This document shows, piece after piece, positions 1-12,600 of a stretch of DNA of 15,415 nucleotides. Source of the stretch: Pelagophyceae sp. CCMP2097 (lineage: Eukaryota > Sar > Pelagophyceae); assembly GCA_026770575.1 (NCBI GenBank), contig MU657741.1:1-15415 (forward strand), given 5' to 3'. The translations under genes and the position numbers were made by a program. Below the pieces are notes generated by a model. The model ran no database searches and was not told the origin of the DNA. It saw nothing but the letters and a program-made list of their open reading frames with translations. Position 1 is the stretch's first letter; every line of letters begins with the position of its first letter.

Positions 1-390
1 CGCTTTGAGCCGGTCGCGGCGCGCGCGCAACGGACGCCACCCAAGTCGTGACGCCACAAGTCCGAGTGGCATCGCAGCCCATCAAACGGTCCGACAAAGA
101 TTACAACCAACCCGGACGTAGATTCTAAACGCCTTCCATCGCTCGTCGACGATCGCCCTCCACGGGACCCCTCCAAACTACCCTTGCCCACGACCGACTC
201 ACCTCTTCCTATCCACCAGCTCCGAAGCCCGGCGACCCCTATTGCCTTTCATTCTAAAACTTTTTGGCAAAAAAAAAAAGGAGTTTTAACAAAAGAGTCG
301 AGCTTGTCGAGCGCCGAGGGCCTTTGCGGGCCTCGTTCGTGCGCTTTCCTCGGCGCCCGGGCGCGCGCGCGGCCGCGGAGCGCCTCCCGG
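1..390. other. Upstream region of the dynein gene (probable promoter and 5' UTR)
   Basis: I see no convincing gene in this stretch. Base composition is more balanced than in the coding region. An AT-rich patch (about 242-298) includes an 11-A run at 269-279 flanked by 7-nt inverted arms (TAAAACT at 255-261, AGTTTTA at 282-288). The segment from about 355 becomes strongly CG-rich just before ATG 391. The short open frames here have no recognisable protein character. No TATA box or initiator can be assigned with confidence. Confidence 0.4.
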
Positions 391-615
391 ATGCCGCCCG
401 CCGCGGACGACGACGAGCGCGATGCGTTTTTCACGCGCGTCATCGGCGCCTTTGCCGGCCTCGCCGGCGCGCCGCGCTTCACCGACCCGGTGCCGCTCGC
501 CGAGTTCCTCGATGACCCGGCGGCGCGCGTGCTGCGCGCGCGCGTCGCCGCCGACGGCACCGTCCAGCTCTCGACGTCGCTCAAGGAGCGCATGGACGGC
601 GAATGCGTCTGCGAG
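391..615 (+). CDS. DYNC2H1: Dynein-2 heavy chain exon 1 (75 codons)
   Basis: The frame from ATG 391 reads an acidic start (PPAADDDERD), then FFTRVIGAF and AEFLDDPAARVLRARV, then STSLKE. This layout matches the extreme N-terminus of dynein-2 heavy chains, which have an aromatic FFT-like motif followed by a FLDD segment. Left unspliced, the frame stops at TGA 646. Splicing after GAG (613-615) at GTCCGA joins GECVCE to VAFVKKAPVAL, which restores the hydrophobic strand expected there. The same frame is open upstream to 184 but has no other ATG, so 391 is the only good start. The donor is weak by consensus, so the exact exon end is inferred. Confidence 0.8.
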
Positions 616-3600
616 GTCCGAGCTTTCCTGAACCCCGGCGACCCCTGAACCCCGGCAACGACCCGAAAAAGGGCACGATGTCGACATTTACTGGAGCGCT
701 GCGCTCTAACGCAAACGACGTCGCCGCGAGAGTGCCTTCCGTAGGTGGCGTTTGTGAAAAAGGCGCCCGTGGCGCTGTCCGCGGCGACGGTGGCCGCCAA
801 CGTGCAGGTCTTCTCGCTCGGCGCGGCGGGCGACCCGCTGGCGGCGCTGCACGCGGCGTTGGCGGCGGTGTTTTGCCCGATTCTGCTCGAGTCAGACGAG
901 TGGTCCGCGCAGCTCGCGCCGGGCGCGGGCGCGCTCCTCGCCGACCTCGAGCTGTCGCTGCGGTCCACGGTGCGCAAGCGCGCGCACGACAGCACCGAGG
1001 CCGCGGGCGACGACGTCGCGCTCGACGGCGAGCTGGCCGCGATCCAGGTCCCGTCGGACGAGCTCGACTTTTGGGAGCGGGCGCGGGCGTCTCGCCGCCT
1101 CGACGGCGACCTGGTGCACGCCGTGGGCGCCGTGCTGGAGCCGCTGCGCGCCGCCTTTGCGGCGCTCGACGGCCTGGGCTGGTCCGAGGCGGCGGAGCTC
1201 GTGGAGCAGCTGCGCGACGCGCTCGACGCCGTCTGGCGCGCCGAGGGCCGCGGCCGCGGCGCCGACTACCCGCAGGCCCGCATGGCCCACCTCCTCGCCG
1301 TCGTCGGCGGCGCCGTCGCGCGCGCCGCGCAGCACAAGCTCAAGCACGTGGCCGTCTGGACGGCGCCCTACGCGGCCGTGCGCGCGGACCTCGCGCAGGC
1401 AGCCGCGCTCTGCGACCGCTGGTGCGACGTCGTCGTCGAGCTCACGGGCGTCGCCTGGGGCCGCGGCGCCGAGGGCCGCGCCTGGGCCGGCGTCGCGCAC
1501 GAGGACGCGTTTACACGCGCGCTCGGCCGCCGCCTGGAGCACGTGCTGGCCATCCGGTCGACGCACGAGGAGCTGCAGCGGCTCCTGCGCGACGAGGCCG
1601 GCGGCGCCGACGAAGCGGGCGCGGCGGCCGGCGGCGATGCCAAGGGCGACGACGCGCCGCGGGCGCCGGCGACGCGCCTCGAGGCGGCCTTTGCCGGCCT
1701 GAACCCGATTTTGTACAACGCGTACACCGACGCCGCGTGGGTCGCCGCCGTGGCGGACTACGAGGCTTCGCTGGCGCCCGTCGAGGCGCGCATCGCGGCG
1801 AGCTTCCGGCGCCGCGTCGCCGCGCTCCTCGACGCGCCGCAGCAGATGCTGCACGAATTCAAGCGCTTCCGGGGCCTGCTCGCGCGGCCGCACGTCCGCA
1901 CGGCGCTGACGCGCGAGCGCGAGGCGCTGCTGCACCAGCTCGCGGAGCACCTGGAGCACGTCTCCGAGTCGTTCGACGCCGCCGTGCGCGACGAGGCGCG
2001 GAGCGCGTTTGCGTGCAACCTGAGCGACCACGTCTCGGGCGTCGTCGCGGCTCGTCAAATCGCCGCGCGCGTCGCCGACGTCGTCGACGGGGCGCGCGAC
2101 CTCTTCGCCGACCTGCGTGGCTGCGCCGACCTCGAGGCACTGGGCCGCGAGCTCGCATCGCGCGCGCGCAAGGCGGAGCAGGAGCTGCTGCATGACTGGG
2201 CGCGCGAGGTCAAGGATGCGCTCCAGGGCGGCGAGGGCGGCATGCGCATGCGCGGCCAGCTCATGGAGATCGACCGCGCGGGCGTGCTCACGGTCAACTA
2301 CTCGTCCCGCCTCGTCCAGCTGCTGCGCGAGGTGCGGCAGCTGACGGAGCTCGGCCTCGCCGTGCCCGCCAAGATCGCCCAGGCCGCGGCCGAGGGCGAG
2401 CGCTACTACCGCTTCGGCGTGACGCTGAAGAAGGTGGCCAACTTCTTCAACACGATGGAGGCGCAGATCTTGCCCGCGCAGCGGCCCATGCTGCTCGGCG
2501 CTTTGGTGGCCTTTGAGGAGCTCGTGGAGAAGCGGTCCACGCGCGGCGGCGACGTCACGTGGTCGACGCCGGCCGAGTGCGAGCACTACGTCGAGCGCCT
2601 CCAGCACGCCGCCGCGAAGCTGGCGCACGAGAATCGCCAGCTGCGCCGCGCGCACGACGCTCTGGGCGCCGCGGTCGCCGCGCTCATGGACGTCGACATG
2701 CTGCGGCAGCGCGACCTCTGGAAGGCTCGGTGGCAGGCCATGCAGGCGCACCTCCGCGGCCTAGAGCAGCGCTACGCGCGCGATCGCATGGCCCGTTGGG
2801 TCCTGCACTGGGACCACCAGGTCTACAAGGCGCTCGAGGCCGCGTACCGCACGGGCCTCGAGACTTTGGACGAGGCGCTGGCGCTGCCCGACTCGCTGCG
2901 CGTCGAGCTCGGCTTCTTCGCCGCGCCGTCGTCGGGGACGGACACGGCGACGGCGAAAGCGCTGGCCCTGCGGCCGCCGCTCGAGGAGCTGCGGAGCGTG
3001 TATTACCGCGAGCTGAAAAAGTTCGTCTCCATTCCGAGCGGCTTCCGCGGCCTCGACGGCGCCAACGCCGACGTCTACCAGGCCATGGCCGGCCGCAACA
3101 CCGCCGCCCTCGTCCGCGTCTACCACAAGGCCGAGGGCCTTTTCGCCAAGCTCGCCGAGCTGCAGGCGCGCTACGAGCCCGCCGCGGCGCTGGCGCGCGT
3201 CTCGGACCTCGAGGCGCTCCTGGAGCAGCACTGCACGGCGGCGCAGCAGTATGAGGCCAACTTCCGCGCGTTGAAGGCGAAGCGGCGCGAGGCGGACAAG
3301 TTCCCCGACTTTGTTAAGGTGGACTGCATCCGCGTATCGCTCGCGCCGCTCAAGGCCGGCCTCGAGGAGCACTTCCAGCGCCTCGGCGACGCGCTGCTGA
3401 CGGTGCTGAAGCGCGCCGTCGGCGACGACTTGCGAGACGTCGACGCGTTCCTCCTCGACGCAGTCGACAAGCTCTCCGCGCGGCCCCAGTCCGTCGACGA
3501 CATCGCGGCCGCGCAACGGCACTGGAAGGAACTCGACGGCGAGCGCCCGGCGCCACTGACGAGGACCAAAACTCGAGAGGAGGAGTGTGGACCGCTGACG

Positions 3601-6600
3601 CCAGCGCTCGAGAGTCGAAGTATCGTGTCGCCCGCTCGACGCCGGCGCACCGTAGGCGACCGCGGCGCGATGCGCGGCAAGTCTCGGAGCGTCAACGAGC
3701 TGGCGGCGCTGCTGGTGGCGCACGCGGCGTCTGCGTCGAGCGTGGACACCTCCGAGCTGGTGCACAAGGCGGCGGGCCTCGACGGCCGCTGGGTGCAGTT
3801 CGACGAGCAGATGGAGGCCTTCCACGAGATGATCGAGATCCAGAAGGAGTCGCTCAAGGCGCGGCTGGAGGAGGCCGTGATGGAGCACAACCAGGCGATT
3901 GACAAGTTTGCGGACCGCTGGCGCGCGCTCAAGCCGCAGGCGCCGGCACAGGGCGCCGACGACGCCGCGGCGCGCGCGTTCTGGGGCGCGGAGGCCGTGG
4001 CGAAGACTTTTTCCGATTTGGATGGGTGGAAGTCGCAGGTCGACGAGTTTAAGCTGCGCGCCGACGAACTTGTGGAGAACTACGTCTCGTTCAACATGCC
4101 CGTGCCGCCGCGCTTCGACGGCCTCGAGGGCGTCGAGCGCCAGGTCACGGCGACGTCGGCGTCGTGGTCCATGCTGCGCGAGTACGAGGCCGAGATGGAC
4201 GTCGTCGCCGCAAAGGACTGGATCTCGTTCCGCAACGACATGTTCGCACTGCAGGACATTGCGAGCCGCTGGGCCGACAAGATTAAGGACTACTTCAAGG
4301 CCCAGGCGGCCTTGGGCGACGCCGACGGCGCGGCGGTGCTGGTGCACATGTCCGCGCGGCTGGAGCGCGTCAAGGCCGCGGCGCCGACGCTCAAGTACTG
4401 CCACGGCAAGGACTTCAAGGAGGAGCACTGGTCGCGCCTCCTCCAGGGCAAGCTCGGCCTGCCGCGCGAGGTCAAGTTGGAGACGCTCACCGTGGCGCAC
4501 TTTGTCGCCTGCATGGACAAGCTGGCAGAGCCGGCGCTGCTGCCCTTCGTCAAGCAGCTGCAGGCCCAAGCGCAGGGCGAGGTCCTGATCCGCGAGGCGC
4601 TGCAGGAGCTGGCGGTGTGGTCGCAGACGGCGGAGCTCATCCTGGCGCACCACGAGGAGGCGGGCCGCACGACGATGCTCATCAAGGAGTGGAAGGACCT
4701 CTTCCTCGAGCTCGGCGACAAGCAGTCGCTGCTGGCGTCGTTGAAGGAGTCGCAGTTCTACCGCGCGTTTGAGGACGTGGGATCCGCCTACGAGGCCAAG
4801 CTCTCGAACCTCGACTTTATCCTGCACTCGCTCAACTCGATCCAGCGCAAGTGGGTCTACCTCGAGCCCATCTTCGGCCGCGGCGCGCTGCCCAACGAGG
4901 CGCGCCGCTTCCGCAGCGTCGACGAGGACTTCCGCGAGATCATGGCCGCCGTGGCGCAGGACCCCAAGCTGTTTGGGCTCGTGGACCCGCACGCGCACCG
5001 CAACATTCGCGCCACGCTCGAGACGATGCTGCAGCAGCTCGAGCGCTGCCAGAAGGCGCTCTGCGACTTCCTCGAGGAGAAGCGCGGCGCCTTCCCGCGC
5101 TTCTACTTCATCGGCGACGACGACTTGCTGGAGATTCTGGGCCAGGCGCAAAACCCGGCCGTGATCCAGTCGCACCTGAAGAAGCTCTTCCAGGGTGTCT
5201 CGCAGGTCCAGTTCGATGCGGCGAAGACGCAGATCGTCGCTCTCGTCTCGTCGGCGGGCGAGGTGGTGCCGCTGGACAACCCGGTCAAGACGTCGGACCG
5301 CGTCGAGGAGTGGCTGGCGACGCTCACCGAGGAGATGCAGTCGACGCTGGCCAACTCGCTCGAGGCGTACCTGCGCAAGCTCGTCGAGGGCGGCGCCGAC
5401 TTTGAGAAGTTTCCCTCGCAGGTGCTCTGCGTCGGCGAGCAGGTGCGCTTCGCAGACGCCGTTGAGGCGGCCATGGACGAAGGCTTCAAGCCGCTGCTGG
5501 AGAAGCTGCGCGGCCAGCTCGAGCTGTACACGCGGCAGGACCTTTCCAGCCTGCCCATCATGCAGCTGAAGGTCAAGGCGCTGGTGATGGACCTCGTGCA
5601 CAACATGGACGTTTTGGACCATTTGGAGGCGCACCGCTGCCGCAACGCGTCGGACTGGGCCTGGCACAAGCAGCTGCGCTACTACGCCGCCGCGGGCCGC
5701 GACGACTCGGCCTGCTCGACGAGGATGGCCGACGCGACGTTCGCGTACACGTTCGAGTACCAGGGCAACGCGGGCAAGCTCGTGCACACGCCGCTCACGG
5801 ACAAGTGCTACCTCACGCTGACGTCGGGCATGCACATGGGCTTCGGCGGCAACCCCTACGGGCCCGCGGGGACGGGCAAGACGGAGTCGGTCAAGGCGCT
5901 GGGCGCGGCGTTCGGCCGCCAGGTGCTCGTCTTCAACTGCGACGAGGGCATCGACTTCCAATCCATGGGCCGCATCTTCATCGGCCTCGTCAAGTGCGGC
6001 GCCTGGGGCTGCTTCGACGAGTTTAATCGGCTCAAAGAAGATCAGCTCTCGGCCATCTCGCAGCAGATTCAGATTATTCAAGACGCCATCAAGACCAAGG
6101 CGGCGACGCTCGAGCTCATGGGCCAGGTCATCGACGTCGACGTCAACGCGGGCATCTTCGTCACGCTCAACCCGGCGGGCAAGGACTACGGCGGCCGGTC
6201 GCAGATTCCGGACAACCTGAAGGCCCTCTTCCGCCCCGTGGCTATGGGCCTGCCCGACACGGACATGATCGCAGAAGTCTACCTCCGGTCCGAGGGCTTC
6301 ACGCAGGCGCGCAAGCTCGCTGTCAAGGTGGTATCGCTCTTCACGCTGTCGGCGCAGCTGCTGACGCAGCAGCGCCACTACGACTGGGGCCTGCGCGCTT
6401 TGAAGGCCATTTTGAACACGGCGGGCAACCTGGCGCTCCAGGCCAAGAAGGCCGGCGTCCTCAACGGCAAGCTCGAGGGCGAGCTGCTCATCAAGGCCGT
6501 GCGCGTCAACACGCTGTCCAAGCTCACGTTCGGCGACACGGGCCGCTTCCTCGCGCTCATCGGCGACGTCTTTCCGGGCGTCGATTCGTCGGACATGGCC

Positions 6601-9600
6601 GGCGGCGACGTCGAGGCGGCGATCCGCGTGGCCATGCGGTCCAAGGTGTTTTCGCTCCAGGTCGACGAGGCCCAGATCCGCAAGATGCTGCAGCTGAAAG
6701 AGGCGCTGGACCAGCGCATGGGCTGCGTCGTCGTCGGGCCGTCGGGCTGCGGCAAGTCCACCGTCTGGCGCGTGCTGCAGGCGGCGCTGCAGGCCTGCGG
6801 CCAGGCCGTGAAGACGTACGTCATGAACCCAAAGTCCATGCCGCGGACGCAGCTTCTGGGCGAGATGGACCTGGACACGCGCGAGTGGTCCGACGGCGTG
6901 CTCACCGACGCGGCGCGCAAGGTCGTCAAGGAGCCCGACGAGGTGCGGTCCTGGATCGTCTGCGACGGCGACGTGGACCCGGAGTGGATCGAGTCGCTCA
7001 ACTCGGTTTTGGACGACAACCACCTGCTCACGCTGCCCAACGGCGAGCGCATCGCCTTTGGCGACAACGTCAACTTCCTCTTCGAGACGCACGACCTGCG
7101 CTTCGCCTCGCCGGCGACGGTGTCGCGCATGGGCATGATCTTCCTCTCGGACGAGGATATCGACGTCCGCCGCGTCTGCTGCAAGTGGCTCGACTCCAAC
7201 TACGGCGCCGCCGCCGGCGGCGACGTCGACGACGCCAACGACGCCTCGCAGGAGCGGCAGCACATGGAGGGCTGGCTCGACGACCTCTTCTACCGCGCGC
7301 TGCAGCACGTGAATCGGCTCGACGCGTGGGTCGTCGAGACGACGCTCGTGGGCACGGTGATGAACGCGCTGAGCTCGGTCCTCGGCGCGGGGTCCAAGGC
7401 GGCCTTCGTCTGCGGCCTCGTCCGCGGCCTCGGCGGCAACCTGCCCGTGCAGGAGCGCGTCGCCTTTGCCAAGCAGCTCTTCGAGTGGGCCCAGGAGCGG
7501 CCGCCCGACCTTTCCGCGCCTTTAGACTGCGCCGCGGACGCGCGGACGGGCGTCCTCTACTCCTTCGCCGCGCACTGCGGCGGCGTCTCGCAGGCCGACG
7601 ACGCCTTTGCCGGCGCCCCGACGCTGGACGCGGTGATCAACACCGTCTCGACGCAGCGCGGGATGGCCATGCTCGCGCCCTGGGTCGCCTCGTCCGAGCC
7701 CTTTATCCTCGTCGGGCCCGAGGGCTGCGGCAAGAACATGATGATCCGCCACGCCTTTGCGCAACGGCGCAAGACGGCGGTGGCCGTGCTGCACTGCAAC
7801 GCGCAGACGACGGCCGAGCACGTCATCGCGAAAATCGCGCAGTGCTGCTCGCTCTTCTCGGCGCCCGAGGGCCGCGTCTACCGGCCGCGCGACTGCGAGC
7901 GCCTCGTGCTCTACCTCAAGGATCTGAACCTGCCGCGGCCGGACATGTACGACACGTGCATGCTCATCGCGTTCCTGCAGCAGGTCATCACGTTTGGCGG
8001 CTTCTACGACAAGGCCCTCGAGTTCCTCCGCGTCGATCACGTCCAGATCGTCGCCTCGATGAACCCGGCCACGACGGTGGGCCGCCACCCGCTCTCGACG
8101 CGCTTCACGGCCACGGTGCGCGTCGGCGTCCTCGACTACCCAGACTCGGGCGAGCTCACGGCCGTCTACGCCGAGCTGCTCGAGATTGCCTTCGCCGAGG
8201 CCGTAAACAAGGGCGGGGCCGCCGTGGCGGACAATCTGCGCGACTTTACGCGGCCCGGGGACCGCGCCAAGCTCGCGGCGACCATGGTCGAGATCTACGA
8301 GCGCGTCAAGGCCACGTTCACGGTTGACGACCGCCGGCACTACCTCTTTACGCCGCGCGACATTACGGCCTGGGTCAAGGCGCTGCTGCGCTACGACCTG
8401 GCCAACGAGGAGCTGCTGAACGTCGTCGCCTACGAGGGCTCCCGCCTCTTTCGCGACCGCCTCGTCAGCGCCGACGCCGAGGCGCGCCTCGACCAGCTCG
8501 TCAACGGCATCTTGCGCGCGCGCTGGAAGTTTGTGCCGTCGCTCGCCGAGTGCTACTTTACGACGCTCGGCTCGGGCGTCATCGGCCGCAAGGGCGAAAA
8601 GGCCCAAAACGAGGAGCCGCCGCTGCTGCAGCGCCTCGGGGCGGAGCAGTTTCTGGCCTGCGTCACGCGCGGCCAGGAGTACTACGAGCGGGAGAATTCG
8701 GAGCTGAAGATGCTGCTCTTTGCGGAGATTTTGGACCACGTGGCGCGCGTCGACCGCGTGCTCTCGTGCCCCGGCGGCAACCTGCTCCTCGTGGGCCGGT
8801 CCGGCGTGGGTAGGCGCACGGCCGCGCAGCTTGTGGCGTACATGCGCGGCTGCGAGTTCCACGCGCCGTCGGTGACGCGCGCGGCCACGGACGACGACGC
8901 CGTCAAGCACTTCCGCGCCGAGCTCAAGCCCATCCTGGCGCAGCTCGTCGTCGAGGGCTGCGACGCCGTGCTCTACGTCGAGGACCACCACTTCCAGTGC
9001 GCCGCCGTCCTCGAGCTCGTCAACTCGCTGCTCAGCGCGGGCGAGGTGCCAGGCCTCTACGCCGGCGACGAGCTCGAGGCGCTCCTGGCGCAGCTGCGCG
9101 AGGTCATGCTCGACGAGGGCACGGACCTCGCGCCCTACGACTTTTACCTGGCGCGCGTTAAGCGCCTGCTCCACGTCTGCGTCGCCATGGACCCGACGAA
9201 CCCGCTCTTCGCGCTGCGCTGCGAGTCCAATCCAGCGCTGTTCACGGCGTGCACCATCCTCTGGATGGGCGACTGGCGCCGCGCCTCGATGCGCCAGCTG
9301 CCTCTGATGGTCGACGGCGTGAAGCAGCTCGTCTGCGGCGTCTCCGGCGACGTCGACGATGCCGAATCGGCGAAGAAGCCCTCCGAGGGCAAGCGCGGCG
9401 AGGGCAAAAAGGGAGAGGGCAAGAAGGGAGAGGGCAAGAAGGGCGGCGGCGCCGCGCCGCCGCCAGGCCCGGCCGTCGAGGACGACGAGCTCGTCGAGGC
9501 TCTGGTGACGATGCACGAGTCGGCCGGCGGCGCGTCGCCGCGCGAGTTCGTGCTGCTGCTGCACAACTGGTCCATGCTCCACGACCGCATGCGCGGCGGC

Positions 9601-12600
9601 ATCCGCACCAAGCTCAAGAACCTGGGCCTGGGCATCGCCAAGCTCGAGGAGGCGGCGTCGACGGTGGACCACCTCTCGCGCAACGCGGAAGTCGAGGCGG
9701 CCAAGCTGACGATTGCGCAGCAGTCGGCCGACGCGGCGATGGAGATGATCACCAAAACGCTGTCCGAGGCGTCGGGCCGGCGGTCCGAGGTTTCAGAACT
9801 GACGGCCGAGGTCAAGGAGCAAGACGCGTCGACGATGGCGCGCAAGGCGGAAATCGAGCAGGAGCTCTCTTCGATCCAGCCCGTGCTGGAGACAGCCAAG
9901 GCTGCCGTGGGGCTGATCAAGGCGGAGCACCTCAACGAGATCCGGTCGCTTAAGATGCCGCCCGAGCCCATCGCCGACGTCCTCGGCGCCGTGCTCAAGC
10001 TCCTTGGCATATCCGACGTCAGCTGGTCCTCGATGAAGAAGTTCCTCTCGAACCGCGGCGTCAAGGACGAGATTCTGCACTACGACGCGCGGCGCATCGG
10101 CGGCGAGCTGCGCAAGGACGTGGCGCGGCTCTTGAAGCAAAAGGCGTCGTCCTTCGACCACGCGACCATCACGCGCGTCTCCGTCGCCGCCGCGCCGCTG
10201 GCCGCCTGGGTCAAGGCGAACATTCGCTACAGCGTCGTCCTCGAGAAGATCCAGCCCCTCGAGGCCGAGCTCGCAAAGGCCGAAGAGTCCCTGGAAAAGT
10301 GCCAGCAGCGCCTCCGGCTCTGCGAGGACGAGATCTCGACGATCGACGAGCGCGTCGCCGGCCTCAAGGTGGAGTTTGGCGAGCGCACGGGCGAGGCGGA
10401 GAAGCTCAAGCGCAACATGGAGCACGCAAAGGGCATTCTGGGCAAGGCGGAGATGCTCCTCGGCAAGCTCGGCGGCGAGCAGGCCCGCTGGAAGCACCAG
10501 GCCGGCGAACTCCGTGCCGAGCTCGCCTCGCTGCCGCGGCAGCTGCTCCTCGCCGCGGGCTTTCTGACGTACCTCCCGCGGCAGCCCGAGGACGTCCGCG
10601 AGCGCACAACCAAGGCGTGGGCGCAGCTCGTGGGCCTGCACAAGTTTTCCTTCACGGGGCTCCTGGCCACAGAGTCGCAGCTGCTGGCCTGGAAGCAGCT
10701 GGGCTTGCCGGCGGACTCGCTGTCGCAGGAAAACGCCCTGGTGGTGACGCACGCAGGCCGCGGCCGCGTGCCGTTTGTCATCGACCCGGCGAACGCGTCG
10801 CGGACTTGGCTGCTGGCGCACTTTGCCGACGACGCGTCCAAGCCGCTCGAGGCGATGCAGTCGGCGGACCCGCGCTTTACGAACCAGGTGGAGCTGGCGG
10901 TGCGCTTCGGCAAGACGCTGCTCATCTTCGACGTCGACGGCCTCGAGCCCATGCTCTACCCTCTGGCGCGCCTCGACGTGGCCATGCACGGCCCGCGCGC
11001 CGTGGTGCGCATGGGGGACAAGTACGTCGACTTTAACGAAAACTTCCGCCTCGCGCTTGTGACGCGCAACCCACGGCCCAACCTGCCGCCCGACGCCGCC
11101 GCCCTCGTCTCGGAGATTGACTTCACCGTGACGCGCTCCGGCCTCGAGGGCCAGCTCCTCGGCGCGACGATTCAGCACGAGCAGCCCGCGCTCGAGCTGC
11201 AGAAGACGGCCATGCTCAAGCAGGAGGAAGATTATAAAATCAAGCTCGCGGCGCTGGAGAAGAACCTCCTCGAGGCCCTGGCCACGGCCGAGGGCGACCT
11301 GCTCGAGAACACGGTGCTCATCGAGTCTTTGACGGAGACCAAGGCGACGTCAAAGGAGATCCAGGACGCGCTGTCCGCCTCGGGCGACGCGTCGGCGGAG
11401 CTCGACCGGCAGCGCGAGGGCTACCGCAGCTTCGCGCGCGACGGCTCGGCCCTCTTCTTCCTCGTTCGCGACCTCGTCGAGGCGAACCCCATGTACCAGT
11501 ACTCGCTGGCGTCGTTCGTGCGCCTCTTCGAGGCCGCGCTCCGCGACGCCGCCGTCGCGGCGGACGCGCCGCTCGCCGAGCGCCTGGCGCGGCTGACGCC
11601 GCTCCTCGTGCGCACCGTCTTCTTCTTTGTCGGGCGCGGCCTCTTCAAGGCGGACCAGTGCATGTTCGCGCTCCACGTCGTCCACGGCATGCACCCAAAC
11701 CAGTTCCGCGACCGCGAGTGGGCTTTATTCACGGGCGACGCCGCCGCCGCCGCCGACGACGGCAAGGACGCGCGCGGCGCCGCGCTGCCCGGCTGGGCGG
11801 CAGCGGACCGCGCGCCCTCGTACGCCGCGCTCGAGGCGGCGCTACCGCAGCTGGCGCGCGCGCTGGACCTGTCCAACGCGACGCGCTGGGGCCGCTGGGC
11901 GAAGTCGCCCGAGTGCGAGCGCGAGTTCCCCCCCGAGGCGCTGCGCGAGGCGACGCCGTTCCAGCGGCTCCTCGTCGTGCGCACGTTCCGGCCGGACCGG
12001 CTGCTGTCGGCGATGAAGGCGTTTGCGTGCGAGGCGCTCCAGGTGCCGTCGCTGGCGCCGCCGCCGCTGAGCTTCGACGAGCTCTGGCGGTCCGAGACGC
12101 GCGCCGGCGCTCCGACGCTGCTCATCACCACGGCGGGCGCGGACCCGAGCAAGGAGCTCGCCGACTTTGCGGCCGCCGCCGTCGGCGCGGGCCGCTTCAA
12201 GTCGCTCGCCATGGGCGGCGGCACGCACGCTCGCGCGCTGGCGCTCCTCGGCGAGGCGGCGCGCGAGGGCACGTGGCTCTGCCTGCAGAACCTGCACCTC
12301 GTCGTCGCCTGGCTCCCGACGCTGGAAAAGACCCTCGGCGCCATCGGCGACGACGCCGACGCCGGCTTCCGCCTCTGGCTCACGACGGAGCCGCACGCGG
12401 CGTTTCCGCGCGTGCTGCTCCAGCAGTCGCTCAAGGTGACGTTCGAGTCGCCGCCCGGAACGAAGAAGAACATGCAGCGCACTTTGACGTCTTGGGGCCG
12501 CGATTTCTTCGAGCGCGGCTCGGCGTCGGGCACCAGCGCCGAGCTCCTGGGCCGCCGCAAGCTCCTCTTCGTCCTGGCGTGGTTCCACGCGGTGACGCAG

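Noticed and set aside
745..747. GTG as a non-AUG start codon of the dynein gene
   Set aside because: An AG acceptor precedes it directly, and an in-phase upstream exon supplies the expected N-terminus with an ATG.
603..2195. A 530-aa plus-strand frame overlapping the dynein N-terminal region, and a similar 11658-13808 frame
   Set aside because: The products are almost entirely Arg/Gly/Ala/Pro, the typical +1/+2 frame shadow of a GC-rich gene, overlapping a frame with clear homology.
3620..3655. A 36-nt in-phase intron with donor GTATCG
   Set aside because: It is shorter than any intron supported here. The 69-nt alternative with the same acceptor is more plausible.
3500..3720. A frameshift or pseudogene break in the dynein tail
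   Set aside because: The frame stays open and conserved dynein sequence resumes in the same frame on both sides, so an insert or intron is the simpler reading.
2761..7308. A 1515-aa open frame on the minus strand, and others of several hundred residues (892-2751, 7522-9672, 9793-11178, 11421-12746, 12883-13983)
   Set aside because: They lie antisense to well-conserved dynein coding sequence. Their Arg/Leu/Val/Asp/His-rich composition is what GC-rich dynein codons give when read backwards. No domains are visible.
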